Source of the DNA: Actinomadura sp. 7K507
Lineage (GTDB): Bacteria; Actinomycetota; Actinomycetes; Streptosporangiales; Streptosporangiaceae
DNA length: 42,403 bases
Direction of reading: 5' to 3'
Assembly (NCBI RefSeq): GCF_004348425.1
Contig: NZ_SMKK01000062.1
Location: 1-42,403, forward strand
Shown here: one piece after another, positions 34,313 to 42,403 of the stretch
Layout: each line of letters begins with the position of its first letter
How positions within the stretch are numbered: position 1 is the stretch's first letter
Position numbers and translations under genes: made by a program
Notes under the pieces: generated by a model
What the model was told of the DNA's origin: nothing
Database searches by the model: none
The model's input: the letters and a program-made list of their open reading frames with translations, nothing else

Positions 34313-36133
34313 CTAGATCCCTTTGGCGTCGGTCAGGTCGGTGCCTTGGAAGTCGGTGCCGGCCAGCTTGGCCCCCGTCAGGTCGGCGCCGGACAGGTCG
34401 GCGCGGGAGAAGTCCGTTCCGCGCAGGTCGGCGCCGGACAGGCGGGCGCCGCGCAGCTGCGAGTCGGTGACGGTGGCGTCGCGCAGGTCCGCTCCGCGGA
34501 GGTCGATCGATTCGCCGACTAGCGCTGTCAGGTCGGCACAGGCGAGGTTGAGGCCGCGCAGGTCGGTCCCGGTCTCGAACCGGCGGTTACGGAGTTCCGC
34601 CTGCTCGCCGTCGGTGCCGGAAGGGCCACGGTAAACGGCGAGAGGCAACGCCCCTACGGTCAGCACCTGCCAGCTTCCGCCGCCGCCGCCGGACGCCAGC
34701 CAGCGGCCGTGCCCGGCGACGATGCCGTTGAGTTCGTCCACGGTAACGGAACCGGAGGCGAGGGCCATGCCGAGGATCAGGTCCGGGTCCAAGCCATGGT
34801 CTGCCGATGTGTCACGGGGTGGGGGACGCAGATCGCCGGGCGGATCGGCCGGGAGGCCGATGGGCAGGACGTGGATCTCACCGGGCGCGCCGAGGGCGGC
34901 CCCGGTGACCATGACCACCAGCCGGCGGCCGTCCGGCGACCATTGCAGCCCCGAAACATAGCCGTTCAGGCGGTGACGCGCGACGATCTGCTGGTCGCGT
35001 GTGCGGCGGACGCGTATCTCCAACTCGGCCTCGTGGCTGGAGGTGGGGGCCGACGTCACGAGGTACGCGCCGTCCGGGCTCACCGCCAGCTCCCACACCC
35101 GTTCGCCGGTGTCGGCGAAGGAGTCCAGGACCTCGCCGGTCGACGGATCCAGGACGAAGACGTCCGGGGACATCCCGGCGACGAACAAGCGGGATTCGTC
35201 GGAGGTGAAGGCGGCCGCCTCGATCATCAATTCATCGGAGTCGAGGGCCTTCGGGCCGTCGAGGAACTCGACCCCGACCGCGATTCCGTACTCCGCCCTG
35301 TGCCGGCCGCTGGAGGAACGCGTGCGGCCGCGTTCGAGCGGGGCGTCGACCCATGAACCGGTGTCCACGTCGAAAGCGAACTGCCGGCTTTCATCCCGGA
35401 AGTCCTTGAAGGTGACCACCCGCCTGCCCAGGGCCCACATCAGGCGGGTCGCCGACACTCTGGACTCCGGCCTCGCACGCACGCGCTCTGACCAGTCGGC
35501 GGTGTTGTACACCACGAGACCCTGAATGTCGTTGAGGACCGCCAGAAAACGGCCGTCGTCGGAGAAGGCCAGGTCCTCCAGGTCCGACTCACCCTCGAAG
35601 GGCTTCAGGATGGTGGACGGGTTGCGCAGGTCCGGGATGTGCGGCACATCCTCGGCGCAGGGCTGGTCGGCGTACCGCTCGTACCAGGTGGTGCCCCATG
35701 CGTTGCCCGGGCTCAGGTGCTGGATCCAGCACGCGTCGGTGACGCGGACGGTGAAGTCGGCTTGGACGAGCCGGTGCTCGTTCGCCCAACGGCCGTCGCG
35801 CTCGTAGTAGAAGTCCTTGATGTGCTCCCAGTCCTCCGGGCTCGGCGGGTCGTTCCGGCGGGCGGTCTGTTCGACGTCCTCGATGAACCAGCGGGCGTTG
35901 GCCGCGGCCCAGTCATCGTCCAGGATCTGGTCGACCTCGATCACCTTGCCGATGGGACCGTCCCACCGGCCGGACTCCCAGAGCAGGCCGAGGAAGAAGC
36001 TCCAGTCCCGCTCGGGCGGCGCACAGTATCCCTGGACCGCGGCTTCGTAGTAGACGACGAACACGCGAAGGCGGACTTCGCGACGGTCCCGGTCGACGTC
36101 GAGGACGCGAACTCCATACAGGTCGGTCGACAT
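34313..36133 (-). CDS. WD40-like and pentapeptide-repeat protein
   Basis: 606 residues from ATG 36133. Residues 1-170 are an unrecognised N-terminal domain beginning MSTDLYGVRVLDVDRDRREVRLRVFVV with many aromatic residues. Residues about 170-430 have beta-propeller-type repeats: DLEDLAFSDDGRFLAVLND, AAAFTSDESRLFVAGMSPD, VWELAVSPDGAYLVTSAP and VSGLQWSPDGRRLVVMV. After a linker, the last 90 residues are pentapeptide repeats (DLRGLNLACADLTALVGES, DLRGADLRDATVTDS, ADLRGTDFSRADLSGADLTG), which form a right-handed quadrilateral helix. The combination suggests a binding protein; pentapeptide proteins can mimic DNA. The gene upstream (36138-36731) ends 4 bases before this start, forming an operon. 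Confidence 0.75.
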   Translation of the reverse strand: MSTDLYGVRVLDVDRDRREVRLRVFVVYYEAAVQGYCAPPERDWSFFLGLLWESGRWDGPIGKVIEVDQILDDDWAAANARWFIEDVEQTARRNDPPSPEDWEHIKDFYYERDGRWANEHRLVQADFTVRVTDACWIQHLSPGNAWGTTWYERYADQPCAEDVPHIPDLRNPSTILKPFEGESDLEDLAFSDDGRFLAVLNDIQGLVVYNTADWSERVRARPESRVSATRLMWALGRRVVTFKDFRDESRQFAFDVDTGSWVDAPLERGRTRSSSGRHRAEYGIAVGVEFLDGPKALDSDELMIEAAAFTSDESRLFVAGMSPDVFVLDPSTGEVLDSFADTGERVWELAVSPDGAYLVTSAPTSSHEAELEIRVRRTRDQQIVARHRLNGYVSGLQWSPDGRRLVVMVTGAALGAPGEIHVLPIGLPADPPGDLRPPPRDTSADHGLDPDLILGMALASGSVTVDELNGIVAGHGRWLASGGGGGSWQVLTVGALPLAVYRGPSGTDGEQAELRNRRFETGTDLRGLNLACADLTALVGESIDLRGADLRDATVTDSQLRGARLSGADLRGTDFSRADLSGADLTGAKLAGTDFQGTDLTDAKGI

Positions 36134-36137
36134 GGCC

Positions 36138-36731
36138 TCAGTTCCAGATTCGGCGGTGGGAGGGACCGGCGATCAGGTCGCCGATACGAAGCCCGTTGCC
36201 GGTATCCCAGTCGTAGGGCAGGAAGACGGCGACGGCGTGACCGGCGCGGTGCTCCAGGTCGATGGCCAATGCCTGGATCGTGCCGGGCGGGGTGACGGCG
36301 CCCTTGTCCTGCAACTCGGTCGTCTTACGGATCTCGATCTCGCGGGCCTCGCGGCCCGGCTCGCCCATCCGGACGTGGTATGCCAGGCAGACGCAACTCA
36401 GTTCCGCGGCACGACCGCGAGCCTCGGTGAGCAGGGCGTTAAGCGCGTCGGCCACCGAGTCGTCGTCGTAGCCGAAGTCGACGTCGGGCTGCGACAGCAT
36501 GTCCATGTACTCAGCGCCCTGAGGGACCACCAGCCCCGAGGGGGTTAGCATGGTCGTCCCTCGTCCCATGGCGAGCTTGTGACCATGGCCCTGCAGCACA
36601 CCGAAGACGCACTTGTCGAGATCCGCACGGACCTCGGGCGAAATGGCGCCCGCGACGCCCATGTCGAGGACGTCCACCATGGGTTTCCAGATGTCATCGA
36701 GTTCACCGGCGGTCGCATGCCAATTGATCAT
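36138..36731 (-). CDS. Hypothetical protein, operon partner of the WD40/pentapeptide protein
   Basis: 197 residues from the ATG at 36731; the longer open frame is excluded because its first 80 residues belong to the decayed integrase. The sequence begins MINWHATAGELDDIWKPMVDV and includes MLSQPDVDFGYDDDSVADAL, LSCVCLAYHVRMGEP and a C-terminal VFLPYDWDTGNGLRIGDLIAGPSHRRIWN. No family recognised. The four-base gap before the next gene implies joint transcription and a shared job. Confidence 0.65.
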   Translation of the reverse strand: MINWHATAGELDDIWKPMVDVLDMGVAGAISPEVRADLDKCVFGVLQGHGHKLAMGRGTTMLTPSGLVVPQGAEYMDMLSQPDVDFGYDDDSVADALNALLTEARGRAAELSCVCLAYHVRMGEPGREAREIEIRKTTELQDKGAVTPPGTIQALAIDLEHRAGHAVAVFLPYDWDTGNGLRIGDLIAGPSHRRIWN

Positions 36732-36789
36732 GGCCGGCAACCCTAGCAAGGCCCCACGACCGAAACTCGGTCTCGGAGAAGTCCGACCG

Positions 36790-37340
36790 TGGGCGGCCGC
36801 TTGCTGCCGCGACAGCGACGATGACGGCCGTCCGGGCCGGCCGCGTGGCGTGTCGACGAGCTCGGCGACGTTGCGTGCGACCTTGTCGTGCCGCTGCGCG
36901 CGCCGCAACGCCCGCTTCAGCACCCGTGCACGATCCGCAGGGTGCTGGTCGTCAGATCGTGCGCACGGTCCAGAAGCCACGTCTCGACCGGGTCAGCCGA
37001 TAAGGTCCGCACCGGTACCTGCCCGAGCTGCGGGATCAGATGCCGATCGACCAGCGTGCGGTAGGTCTGCACGGTCGTCTCCGCCAACTCCTTGCCGGCC
37101 AGTACGGTCAGCAGATCCTCGGCGGCGCGTTCCACGGAGTAGTTGCGTTCGGCCCGCACCCCCCGCTCCAGGTCATCGACCGCCTGGACGAGCTTGCGCA
37201 TCAGCAGCCGTTGTGTCGGTGCCTTGCGCTTCAGTCGGCACCGTCGGCCATCCGGCCGGCGGCCGAGCGAGATCGCCCCTGTCCATCCCTCGCCCTCACG
37301 GTAGATCGACGCCCGATACTCCCCCACCCACACCCGCATG
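36790..37340 (-). pseudogene. Tyrosine integrase, N-terminal half, frameshifted
   Basis: Starts MRVWVGEYRASIYREGEGWTGAISLG, an N-terminal arm-binding region, followed by the core-binding domain ETTVQTYRTLVDRHLIPQLGQVPVRTLSADPVETWL. Near 36925 the frame slips after TSTLRIVHGC; LKRALRRAQRHDKVARNVAELVDTP continues in another frame and ends by about 36790. The catalytic domain is absent. It is a decayed phage- or ICE-type integrase. Confidence 0.7.
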
Positions 37341-37354
37341 ACCGTCCTCGCCAA

Positions 37355-38291
37355 AGGACCCCCGCGACCCCACTCTCACCCACATCAAGACCCAAGGATC
37401 GCCGAACCACTGAGACGTCCCCGAACGTCCCGGCCACCCGCACGGCTCGCCTGCGGGTCCGCGTCGCCGCTCACACACTTCCCACCAGCCGCCTGCAGCA
37501 GCACGCCCCCGCCACATGAACCGACCTTGGAGGGCCCCGGTCTGAAAGACCGCCCCATCGCACGGCGTTCGGCGCGGGAGGTCACCCGCCGCACAGACAC
37601 CGAGTATGTGCGGCGAGGCCGGCCCTTGTGACAGGTCCCGTCCAGAGCCTCCGGTTCGGCAAACCCGCATGGCGACGGCTCGGCACGGCCTTTGCCGCTG
37701 GTCGGCGACTGGCGCCGCAGGGCTGTCGGAACCCGAGCATGCGGTCAACTTCCTCCTCCGGGTGACGCTGCTCGTCATATGCCACGACGAGGGGCGACGT
37801 GGTCGCGCTCGTTACCCTTCTCCTGCACGCCTCAGGCGAGCACTCCCCATCGAACTAGCGGGCGACGAACACGACGCCCCTTGGAAGCGTCGTCGGGTGT
37901 ACTGGCCGGCGAGTTCGGTACGCGCGTCGCCGACCTCGTCCGCACCGTCACCACCCCTGCTCAACGACTGCCCACGACTGCGGCCGCCACGGCCACGTAG
38001 CTCGTCCACGTCACCGGAAGCCTGGACCGCCACCCCGAGGCCGACTCGCCAGGCCTCCGACTACACCGAAAGCGGGGCAGCACGGCCACACCGGGCTGCC
38101 CCGTCCCGTACCGGAGCCGGTCTGGAGCCCCCTCAAGGCGTCGAGCCAAGGGGTTGGTAACGCAGCGAGCCTTCGGGCCAGCAGTGCCAGCGGGGCAAAA
38201 TCCCGAAGTTCACGCTTTCTGAAGGTCTGTCTGCGTGAACCCGAGCGCGTGTGGCGCAGGAAAGGCAACTTAGGGCCGGGTTCCAGAGAAC
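37355..38291. other. Decayed region, possible HD-hydrolase scrap
   Basis: No intact gene. On + near 37795-37960, DVVALVTLLLHASGEHS and, in a second frame, VLAGEFGTRVADLVRTVTTP resemble parts of an HD-type (SpoT-like) phosphohydrolase, with a stop between them. The rest is Arg/Pro/Ser-rich shadow. Confidence 0.3.
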
Positions 38292-39887
38292 TCAAGCATC
38301 GGGCTCGGGACCGCTCTCCAGGATCTCGCGCGCCGCCCGTGCGTAGCGAACAGCCGCCCGGTCGCCGAGACCGAAGACGAGAGCTAGATGGAGCGGATCA
38401 GCTCCACTGGCGAGAGCCTCTTCGAGGTGCCGGTCGATTCGGAGCCGGCCGAGAGGGGCGGGCAGGCCGCGGAAGGGTTTTCCGAAGTAGTCCGGGCATA
38501 CCGGCCGGACGTCCAGGGCGGTGTTCATCGAGACGAACAGGTGAGGGTTGGCGGTGTTGGGCCAGCGCGTGCGGCGGTAGTCGAGCCATTCGAGGAGCGC
38601 CTGGTAGGCGATCCCGTCGAGCGGGCGGATTCGGCCGGCGACGGTGAGTCGGCGTTGGCTGAGGTCGACGTGCTCCATGAGCATGTGGCGCATGTCGTGG
38701 GGCCTGATGGCGTGGACGGCCGCGAAGGCAAGCGCGAGGCGGTGGGCAGGGGTCTTGGCCGCTGCAACCGCTGCCCGGTAATCGTCCTGCGAGAGCGGGA
38801 AGACCTTGGTGTCGGCTACTCGGACCTTGTATCCGGTCGTGGGGTTGCGAAAGATCCGTTTGTTCTTGTGCAGGAAGCTGAACAGGGACCGCAGGGCGGT
38901 GTGCGCGAAGGAGCGGCGGTAGCCGGCAGGGAGTCCGTCGAGGGTGCGTCTGATCTCTTCTGCAGTCATCTCGCGGAGGTGGTCATGGTCCTGCGACCAC
39001 TGCTTGAGGATGGGCTCGGTGTGGAAGATGTAGTGGCGGATCGTGCGCTGGCTTCGAGGGCGGGCGCGCGGGCCGCCGTCACGGAGACGGCGAAGCCAGT
39101 CGTTGACGTCGGCGCGGATGGCTGGAGCGACACCTTCGAGTCGCCTGTTCCAGGTGGCTTCGAGGCTGTCCACGCGGTCGTCCAGGAGCAGGCCGATGTC
39201 TTCGAGGACAGCCCCGACCCGGTCTGCCGAGATCTTGATCGAGGCGAGCTGGGTGAGTTCGGAGTACGGCACCTGCTCGTCCGGGGTCCGGCCGGCTAAA
39301 GCGGCCACCAGCCCCTTTCTCACGTGGCGAAGCGTGTACGCGCTCCAGCCCTGGCCTTCGGCTCTGCGTTCGGCGGCGTGCCAAGCCAGATAGACGTTGG
39401 GAACTTCCAGCGGCGGCAGGACATGCCACCCCACGGCGAAGATCACTGACCGTTTCAGGTCTCTCGGTGGATCGGTCAGGATGCATTGACCGGCGCCGAC
39501 AGCCAGGCTGGGCATGTTCCTCGACGGGTCCGGAGCTTTCGCGGCATAGGGCCTTTTGGGCTTTCGGGAAGCGCCCGCGGGAAGAGCCCTGGGGCGGCCG
39601 GTCCCGGCGCCGGTATGAGCGAACCGAAGCTGGTGGCAGGTGATCTCACGCAGGACCGGGGCGAGTGGCTCGGCGAAGTCGTGCCCGGCGACTATCCGGT
39701 TAACGCGCCTACTGGCCTCCGTCCAGCACAAGCGGCAGTAGTCCTTTTTGAGATTCTCCTGCCGCTGGCACCCCGGGCAGTGGCCCAGGGCAGGCCAATT
39801 CGACCGGAACATATAGCAGGCGGAGCACCGTCGAGCCGACGCAAGTCGTCCCCAGGACAGGCACGTTTCGCAACTACCGACCGGCAT
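38292..39887 (-). CDS. Zinc-ribbon, tyrosine-recombinase-like protein
   Basis: 531 residues. The N-terminus carries four CxxC pairs (C6/C9, C21/C24, C37/C40, C51/C54), two likely zinc ribbons. The second half resembles a tyrosine-recombinase catalytic domain: a core-binding-like segment (SQRTIRHYIFHTEPILKQW, LPAGYRRSFAHTALRSLFSFL), then AFAAVHAIRPHDMRHM with the first Arg, and a C-terminal LRIDRHLEEALASGADPLHLALVFGLGDRAAVRYARAA with a Tyr in the right place but no normal HxxR or LGH motif. It is probably a degenerate partner recombinase. Third gene of a cassette: its ATG lies one base after the stop of the HTH gene. It may help the integrase of the first gene by DNA binding. Confidence 0.65.
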   Translation of the reverse strand: MPVGSCETCLSWGRLASARRCSACYMFRSNWPALGHCPGCQRQENLKKDYCRLCWTEASRRVNRIVAGHDFAEPLAPVLREITCHQLRFAHTGAGTGRPRALPAGASRKPKRPYAAKAPDPSRNMPSLAVGAGQCILTDPPRDLKRSVIFAVGWHVLPPLEVPNVYLAWHAAERRAEGQGWSAYTLRHVRKGLVAALAGRTPDEQVPYSELTQLASIKISADRVGAVLEDIGLLLDDRVDSLEATWNRRLEGVAPAIRADVNDWLRRLRDGGPRARPRSQRTIRHYIFHTEPILKQWSQDHDHLREMTAEEIRRTLDGLPAGYRRSFAHTALRSLFSFLHKNKRIFRNPTTGYKVRVADTKVFPLSQDDYRAAVAAAKTPAHRLALAFAAVHAIRPHDMRHMLMEHVDLSQRRLTVAGRIRPLDGIAYQALLEWLDYRRTRWPNTANPHLFVSMNTALDVRPVCPDYFGKPFRGLPAPLGRLRIDRHLEEALASGADPLHLALVFGLGDRAAVRYARAAREILESGPEPDA

Positions 39888-39888
39888 G

Positions 39889-40221
39889 CTAGACGGGGGG
39901 CAGGCTGCGCCGCGCCGAGGGCCGCGGCCGGACGGCCCGCGGTGCGGGTTCCTGGCCGACGACGCGGCGCTCCTGGTCCGGTTCGGAGTCGGGTCGCTGA
40001 ACCGTCTCCGGCTCGGGGAGGAGGAGTTCCTCGACGCCGCAGTTGAGCACAGCGCAGAGGACGTCCAGGTCGGCCAGCTTGATGCTGGCCGGGTCGCCAG
40101 ACCATAGGCCGGACATCTTGCCCGCGCTGATCACCAGGCCGCGCTCGGCGAGGAGGCGCTGCATCTCGCTGGCCTTCCAGATGCCGCGGTTGGCGGCGGT
40201 CAGCCGCAGGTTCCACTTCAT
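39889..40221 (-). CDS. Cro/C1-type HTH protein of the recombinase cassette
   Basis: 110 residues from an ATG that overlaps the integrase stop (ATGA). Residues 1-70 are a XRE-like helix-turn-helix: IWKASEMQRLLAERGLVISAGKMSGLWSG, then IKLADLDVLCAVLNCGVEELL. A basic, Pro-rich tail follows. It probably controls the cassette or serves as a directionality factor. Confidence 0.75.
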   Translation of the reverse strand: MKWNLRLTAANRGIWKASEMQRLLAERGLVISAGKMSGLWSGDPASIKLADLDVLCAVLNCGVEELLLPEPETVQRPDSEPDQERRVVGQEPAPRAVRPRPSARRSLPPV

Positions 40222-41294
40222 GGCAGGAGTCCTTCCAGGCGCTGGGCGGCTCGCTTCTCTCCTTGGGCCCAGGCGTCCTCGATGTGGGTGCGGTGCACGT
40301 GGACGTATCGCATTGTGGTGGCGACCCATTCGTGCCCCAGGAGTTCCTGGATGGCCAGCAGGTCCATCCCCGACAGGTAGAGCTCGGACGCGCAGAAGTG
40401 CCGGAGGACGTGAGGCGTCAGGCGGCCTCGCCACTGAGGGAGGTGCCTTTCGGTGGCGGCGTGCAGGGACGCGCGCAGAGCGTCGTAGCCCACCCTCCTG
40501 CAGGAGCCGTCCAGGTTGCTTCGCTCGGACGGAAGCAGCGGTGCTCCGGGCAGATCCCATGAGTCGTCGAAGTGCCCCCACACGTCGCCGATGAACCACT
40601 CAAGCGTCGCCCGGCCACCGTTGATGAGCGGCACCAGCCGTTCCTTGGGCCCCTTGCCTCCCGAGCCCTTGCCGTGGCGCACGTGGAGTTTGCCGAACCG
40701 CCCTACGTCCCACTTGACGTCGTCCAGGTCCAGGTTTCGGGCTTCGTTCACCCGCAGTCCCACCTGGGACATGAGTCGAGCCGCAGCATAGTTTCGAGCC
40801 GCAGTCGCGTACTTGCGGCAGCTGGCCAGGTCCGAGCGCCATCCAGCGAACAGCGTCGCGATCTCCGACTCGCCGGGAGGCACGCGGATCCGCGCCTCCG
40901 AGCGGGAGCGCGGTCGGTTCATCTCGTCCAGGGGCGACTCGACCATCGTGCCGGTGAGGTTGTAGATCTCGATTTTGTGGCGTAGTTCGAGGTACTCGAA
41001 GAACACCGACAGCGCCCCTGCCTTGTGCGTGCGGGTCGCGGGCGCGCACTGCCGAAGTACCCGCCCGAAGTAGGCGTCGGCGTCGGCAGGCTGCATCTCC
41101 CACAGAGGCCGTCCGAACCAGACTCGGACCTGCTCCAAGTTGCTCAGGTCGTTGCGGATGGTCTCGTCCACCAGGCCAGCCGAGGCTCTAGCGAGCACGA
41201 ACCCGGCGAGCACGTCGGTCTCGAATGCCTCGATCTCATCCGCAGAGCCCGGCCCGCGTCTCTCCCTCAGGTCAGCGACCGCAGTCAGAGCCAC
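40218..41294 (-). CDS. Tyrosine site-specific integrase
   Basis: 358 residues from a GTG with a GGTGGGGG tract upstream. The core-binding domain (about 25-110, TIRNDLSNLEQVRVWFG, APATRTHKAGALSVFFEYLELR) precedes the catalytic domain with all five residues: Arg in LMSQVGLRVNEARNL, Lys in GKGSGGKGPKER, HxxR in LTPHVLRHFCASELY, His in LLGHEWVATTMRY and the nucleophile Tyr in that MRYVH. It looks active. First gene of a three-gene cassette with overlapping or near-touching genes. Confidence 0.85.
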   Translation of the reverse strand: MALTAVADLRERRGPGSADEIEAFETDVLAGFVLARASAGLVDETIRNDLSNLEQVRVWFGRPLWEMQPADADAYFGRVLRQCAPATRTHKAGALSVFFEYLELRHKIEIYNLTGTMVESPLDEMNRPRSRSEARIRVPPGESEIATLFAGWRSDLASCRKYATAARNYAAARLMSQVGLRVNEARNLDLDDVKWDVGRFGKLHVRHGKGSGGKGPKERLVPLINGGRATLEWFIGDVWGHFDDSWDLPGAPLLPSERSNLDGSCRRVGYDALRASLHAATERHLPQWRGRLTPHVLRHFCASELYLSGMDLLAIQELLGHEWVATTMRYVHVHRTHIEDAWAQGEKRAAQRLEGLLP

Positions 41295-41612
41295 GACCCC
41301 ACCGCCCTCTCCTTCACCTCTAGCGCAGGGCGATCACTCTAGCCGACGTTGCTTCAGAATTTCTGAGATTCGATCGCTTCCCCGGCCCCTGGTAACACGG
41401 GAAGGCATAGGCGCTGAACAGCGCGACCTGCAGGCTCCAGCAAGCGGCACCGTCAACCGCGGAACTCCAGTGGACTCCTACTGAGCGGTTTGCAGCGTTG
41501 CGGGAAGGGCTTCGCCGGCTCGAGTGTGTCCATGCCGCGACGTTAAGTCGCGGCGGCCAAGTGCAGCGGCGAAACGAATTCCTGTGGATAACCTGCGCCT
41601 GGCTCTCCAGTG
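41295..41612. other. Intergenic region with two dyads
   Basis: Upstream of the integrase there is an AT-rich dyad at 41354-41366 (TCAGAA-t-TTCTGA), a plausible operator for the cassette's HTH protein. At 41534-41554 GCCGCGAC/GTCGCGGC with a gttaa loop forms a hairpin that is on the 3' side of the HNH gene (stop at 41613) and may terminate it. No gene seen. Confidence 0.45.
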
Positions 41613-42275
41613 TCAGCAGGTGCCGAGCAGGCGGGTGAGCGCCCTCTTCTCCGCTGTGTCGATCGTGAGGCGGTAGCGGTACTTCACGTCGATCCACGAC
41701 CTGGAGTACAGGCATCGGAAGCTCGCCAGCGGCGGTGTCCACTCGGCCGGGTCCTTGTCGCCCTTGGCCTGGTTGAGGTTGTCGGTGACCGCCCACAGCT
41801 GCGAACTGGACAGATCGTTGGCGAACGCCCGTCGGCGGGACGTCGTCCAGGATGCGGCGCCCGACCGCCACGCCTCGGCGAGCGGGACCATGTGGTCGAT
41901 GTCCAGATCGGACGCGGCGGTCCAGGTGGCCCCGTCATACGGGCTCCGCCAGGTACCCGATACCGGCGCGCAGGCCGCGCTGGTCTTGACGTCGATGCCG
42001 TCGCGTTTCAGTACGGTCTCGCGGGTGTTGCAGGCCCCGGCGATGGTGATCCAGTGAGGGAACTTGTCGCGGTCATAGCCGCTGCCAGCGCCCTCGGGCG
42101 CGACGGTGAGTGCGGCCAGGTGCTCAGCCGACGTGCTCACACCGGGCGGGGGCGGCGGGTCGGCGCGGGCGGCCGAGGCGAGGAACGTGAAGCTGATCGC
42201 GGGGGCAACGGCGATGGCGGCCAGGATGACGGCGGCCGTGACAAGCTCCCCGTAGGCGGCCAGACACCGCCCCAC
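41613..42275 (-). CDS. Secreted HNH endonuclease family protein (GmrSD C-terminal/DUF1524-like)
   Basis: 220 residues from a GTG with CTGGAG upstream. Residues 10-38 form a hydrophobic signal sequence (VTAAVILAAIAVAPAISFTFLASAARA). The nuclease core has SDLDIDHMVPLAEAWRSGA (D125, D127, H128), then FANDLSSSQLWAVTDNLNQAKGDKDPAEWTPP with the conserved Asn and Lys, and LYSRSWIDVKYRYRLTID. This is the standard actinomycete secreted HNH family. A paired Cys (ACN..., AAC) and the terminal C may form disulphides. Mature protein probably acts outside the cell as a metal-dependent DNase. No operon partner is seen in the window. Confidence 0.88.
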   Translation of the reverse strand: MGRCLAAYGELVTAAVILAAIAVAPAISFTFLASAARADPPPPPGVSTSAEHLAALTVAPEGAGSGYDRDKFPHWITIAGACNTRETVLKRDGIDVKTSAACAPVSGTWRSPYDGATWTAASDLDIDHMVPLAEAWRSGAASWTTSRRRAFANDLSSSQLWAVTDNLNQAKGDKDPAEWTPPLASFRCLYSRSWIDVKYRYRLTIDTAEKRALTRLLGTC

Positions 42276-42403
42276 TTGTGCGGCTCCAGAAGATCTTGGA
42301 CAGATCGGTTCCAGGACACGCTTGACGGGTCCGGGAGATGGTTGACGGTCTCAGGAGATCGTGGACGTGGCCGTCCCAGTCGTTCTAGCGCCGGTACTTG
42401 GTG

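Noticed and set aside
34323..35356. Plus-strand open frames opposite the WD40/pentapeptide gene
   Set aside because: They are Arg/Ser/Gly-rich mirrors of the pentapeptide and propeller repeats on the minus strand.
38388..39299. Plus-strand frame of 303 codons
   Set aside because: Shadow of the zinc-ribbon recombinase-like gene on the minus strand.

Overview
The window is high-GC DNA with actinomycete gene content: an Lsr2 nucleoid protein, a DUF5753 regulator beside a Methyltransf_19 (DUF574) methyltransferase, a DUF397 remnant, an SAV_2336-type vWA domain and a NACHT protein with GL-rich repeats. A filamentous actinomycete, perhaps of the Streptosporangiales, is a reasonable guess; the genus cannot be fixed from the sequence. 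The window is an accessory region. At least nine insertion-sequence bodies or fragments, a group II intron, two sets of tyrosine-recombinase genes and many frame-broken gene remnants surround a few intact, mostly conflict-type operons.

Layout. 1-3.1 kb: sparse DNA, a secreted lamin-tail protein, a broken gene and lsr2. 3.1-7.6 kb: a nucleotide-cyclase-like gene diverges from a DUF5753 regulator and its methyltransferase across a perfect 18-bp inverted repeat; a PIN-like protein and a cut-short HTH gene follow. 7.7-11.4 kb: an IS5-type element interrupts a gene and itself carries a group IIC-like intron inside its right inverted repeat. 12.0-13.8 kb: a nuclease-like gene coupled to a small Cys/His protein, next to a DUF397 remnant. 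14.0-15.8 kb: a beheaded NACHT gene and fragments of three transposase families.

15.9-23.5 kb is the centrepiece: four translationally coupled genes encoding an alpha/beta hydrolase, a caspase-like VMAP protein, a MoxR AAA+ ATPase, and a 1226-residue protein joining a vWA (SAV_2336) module, a RelE-like toxin fold and a complete UvrD-type SF1 helicase. The VMAP/MoxR/vWA trio is the signature of the ternary NTP-dependent conflict systems described for multicellular bacteria. The covalent fusion of the vWA partner to RelE plus helicase is the unusual part. Inferred logic: the MoxR-vWA pair acts as a chaperone-like switch that restrains or releases the caspase, hydrolase and helicase/toxin effectors when invasion is sensed. 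A Schlafen AlbA_2 gene converges on it across back-to-back terminators.

25-34 kb is a wreckage zone: a tRNA-like 3' end, a dead IS3 element with both ends, a broken DNA methyltransferase gene, an intact IS110, a frameshifted IS1380, and pieces of an integrase-type transposase, an IS110 copy and TPR genes. 34.3-36.7 kb holds a two-gene operon with a WD40-like/pentapeptide-repeat protein. 36.8-41.3 kb contains a decayed integrase and an intact recombinase cassette (integrase, HTH, zinc-ribbon recombinase-like protein). A secreted HNH nuclease closes the window.
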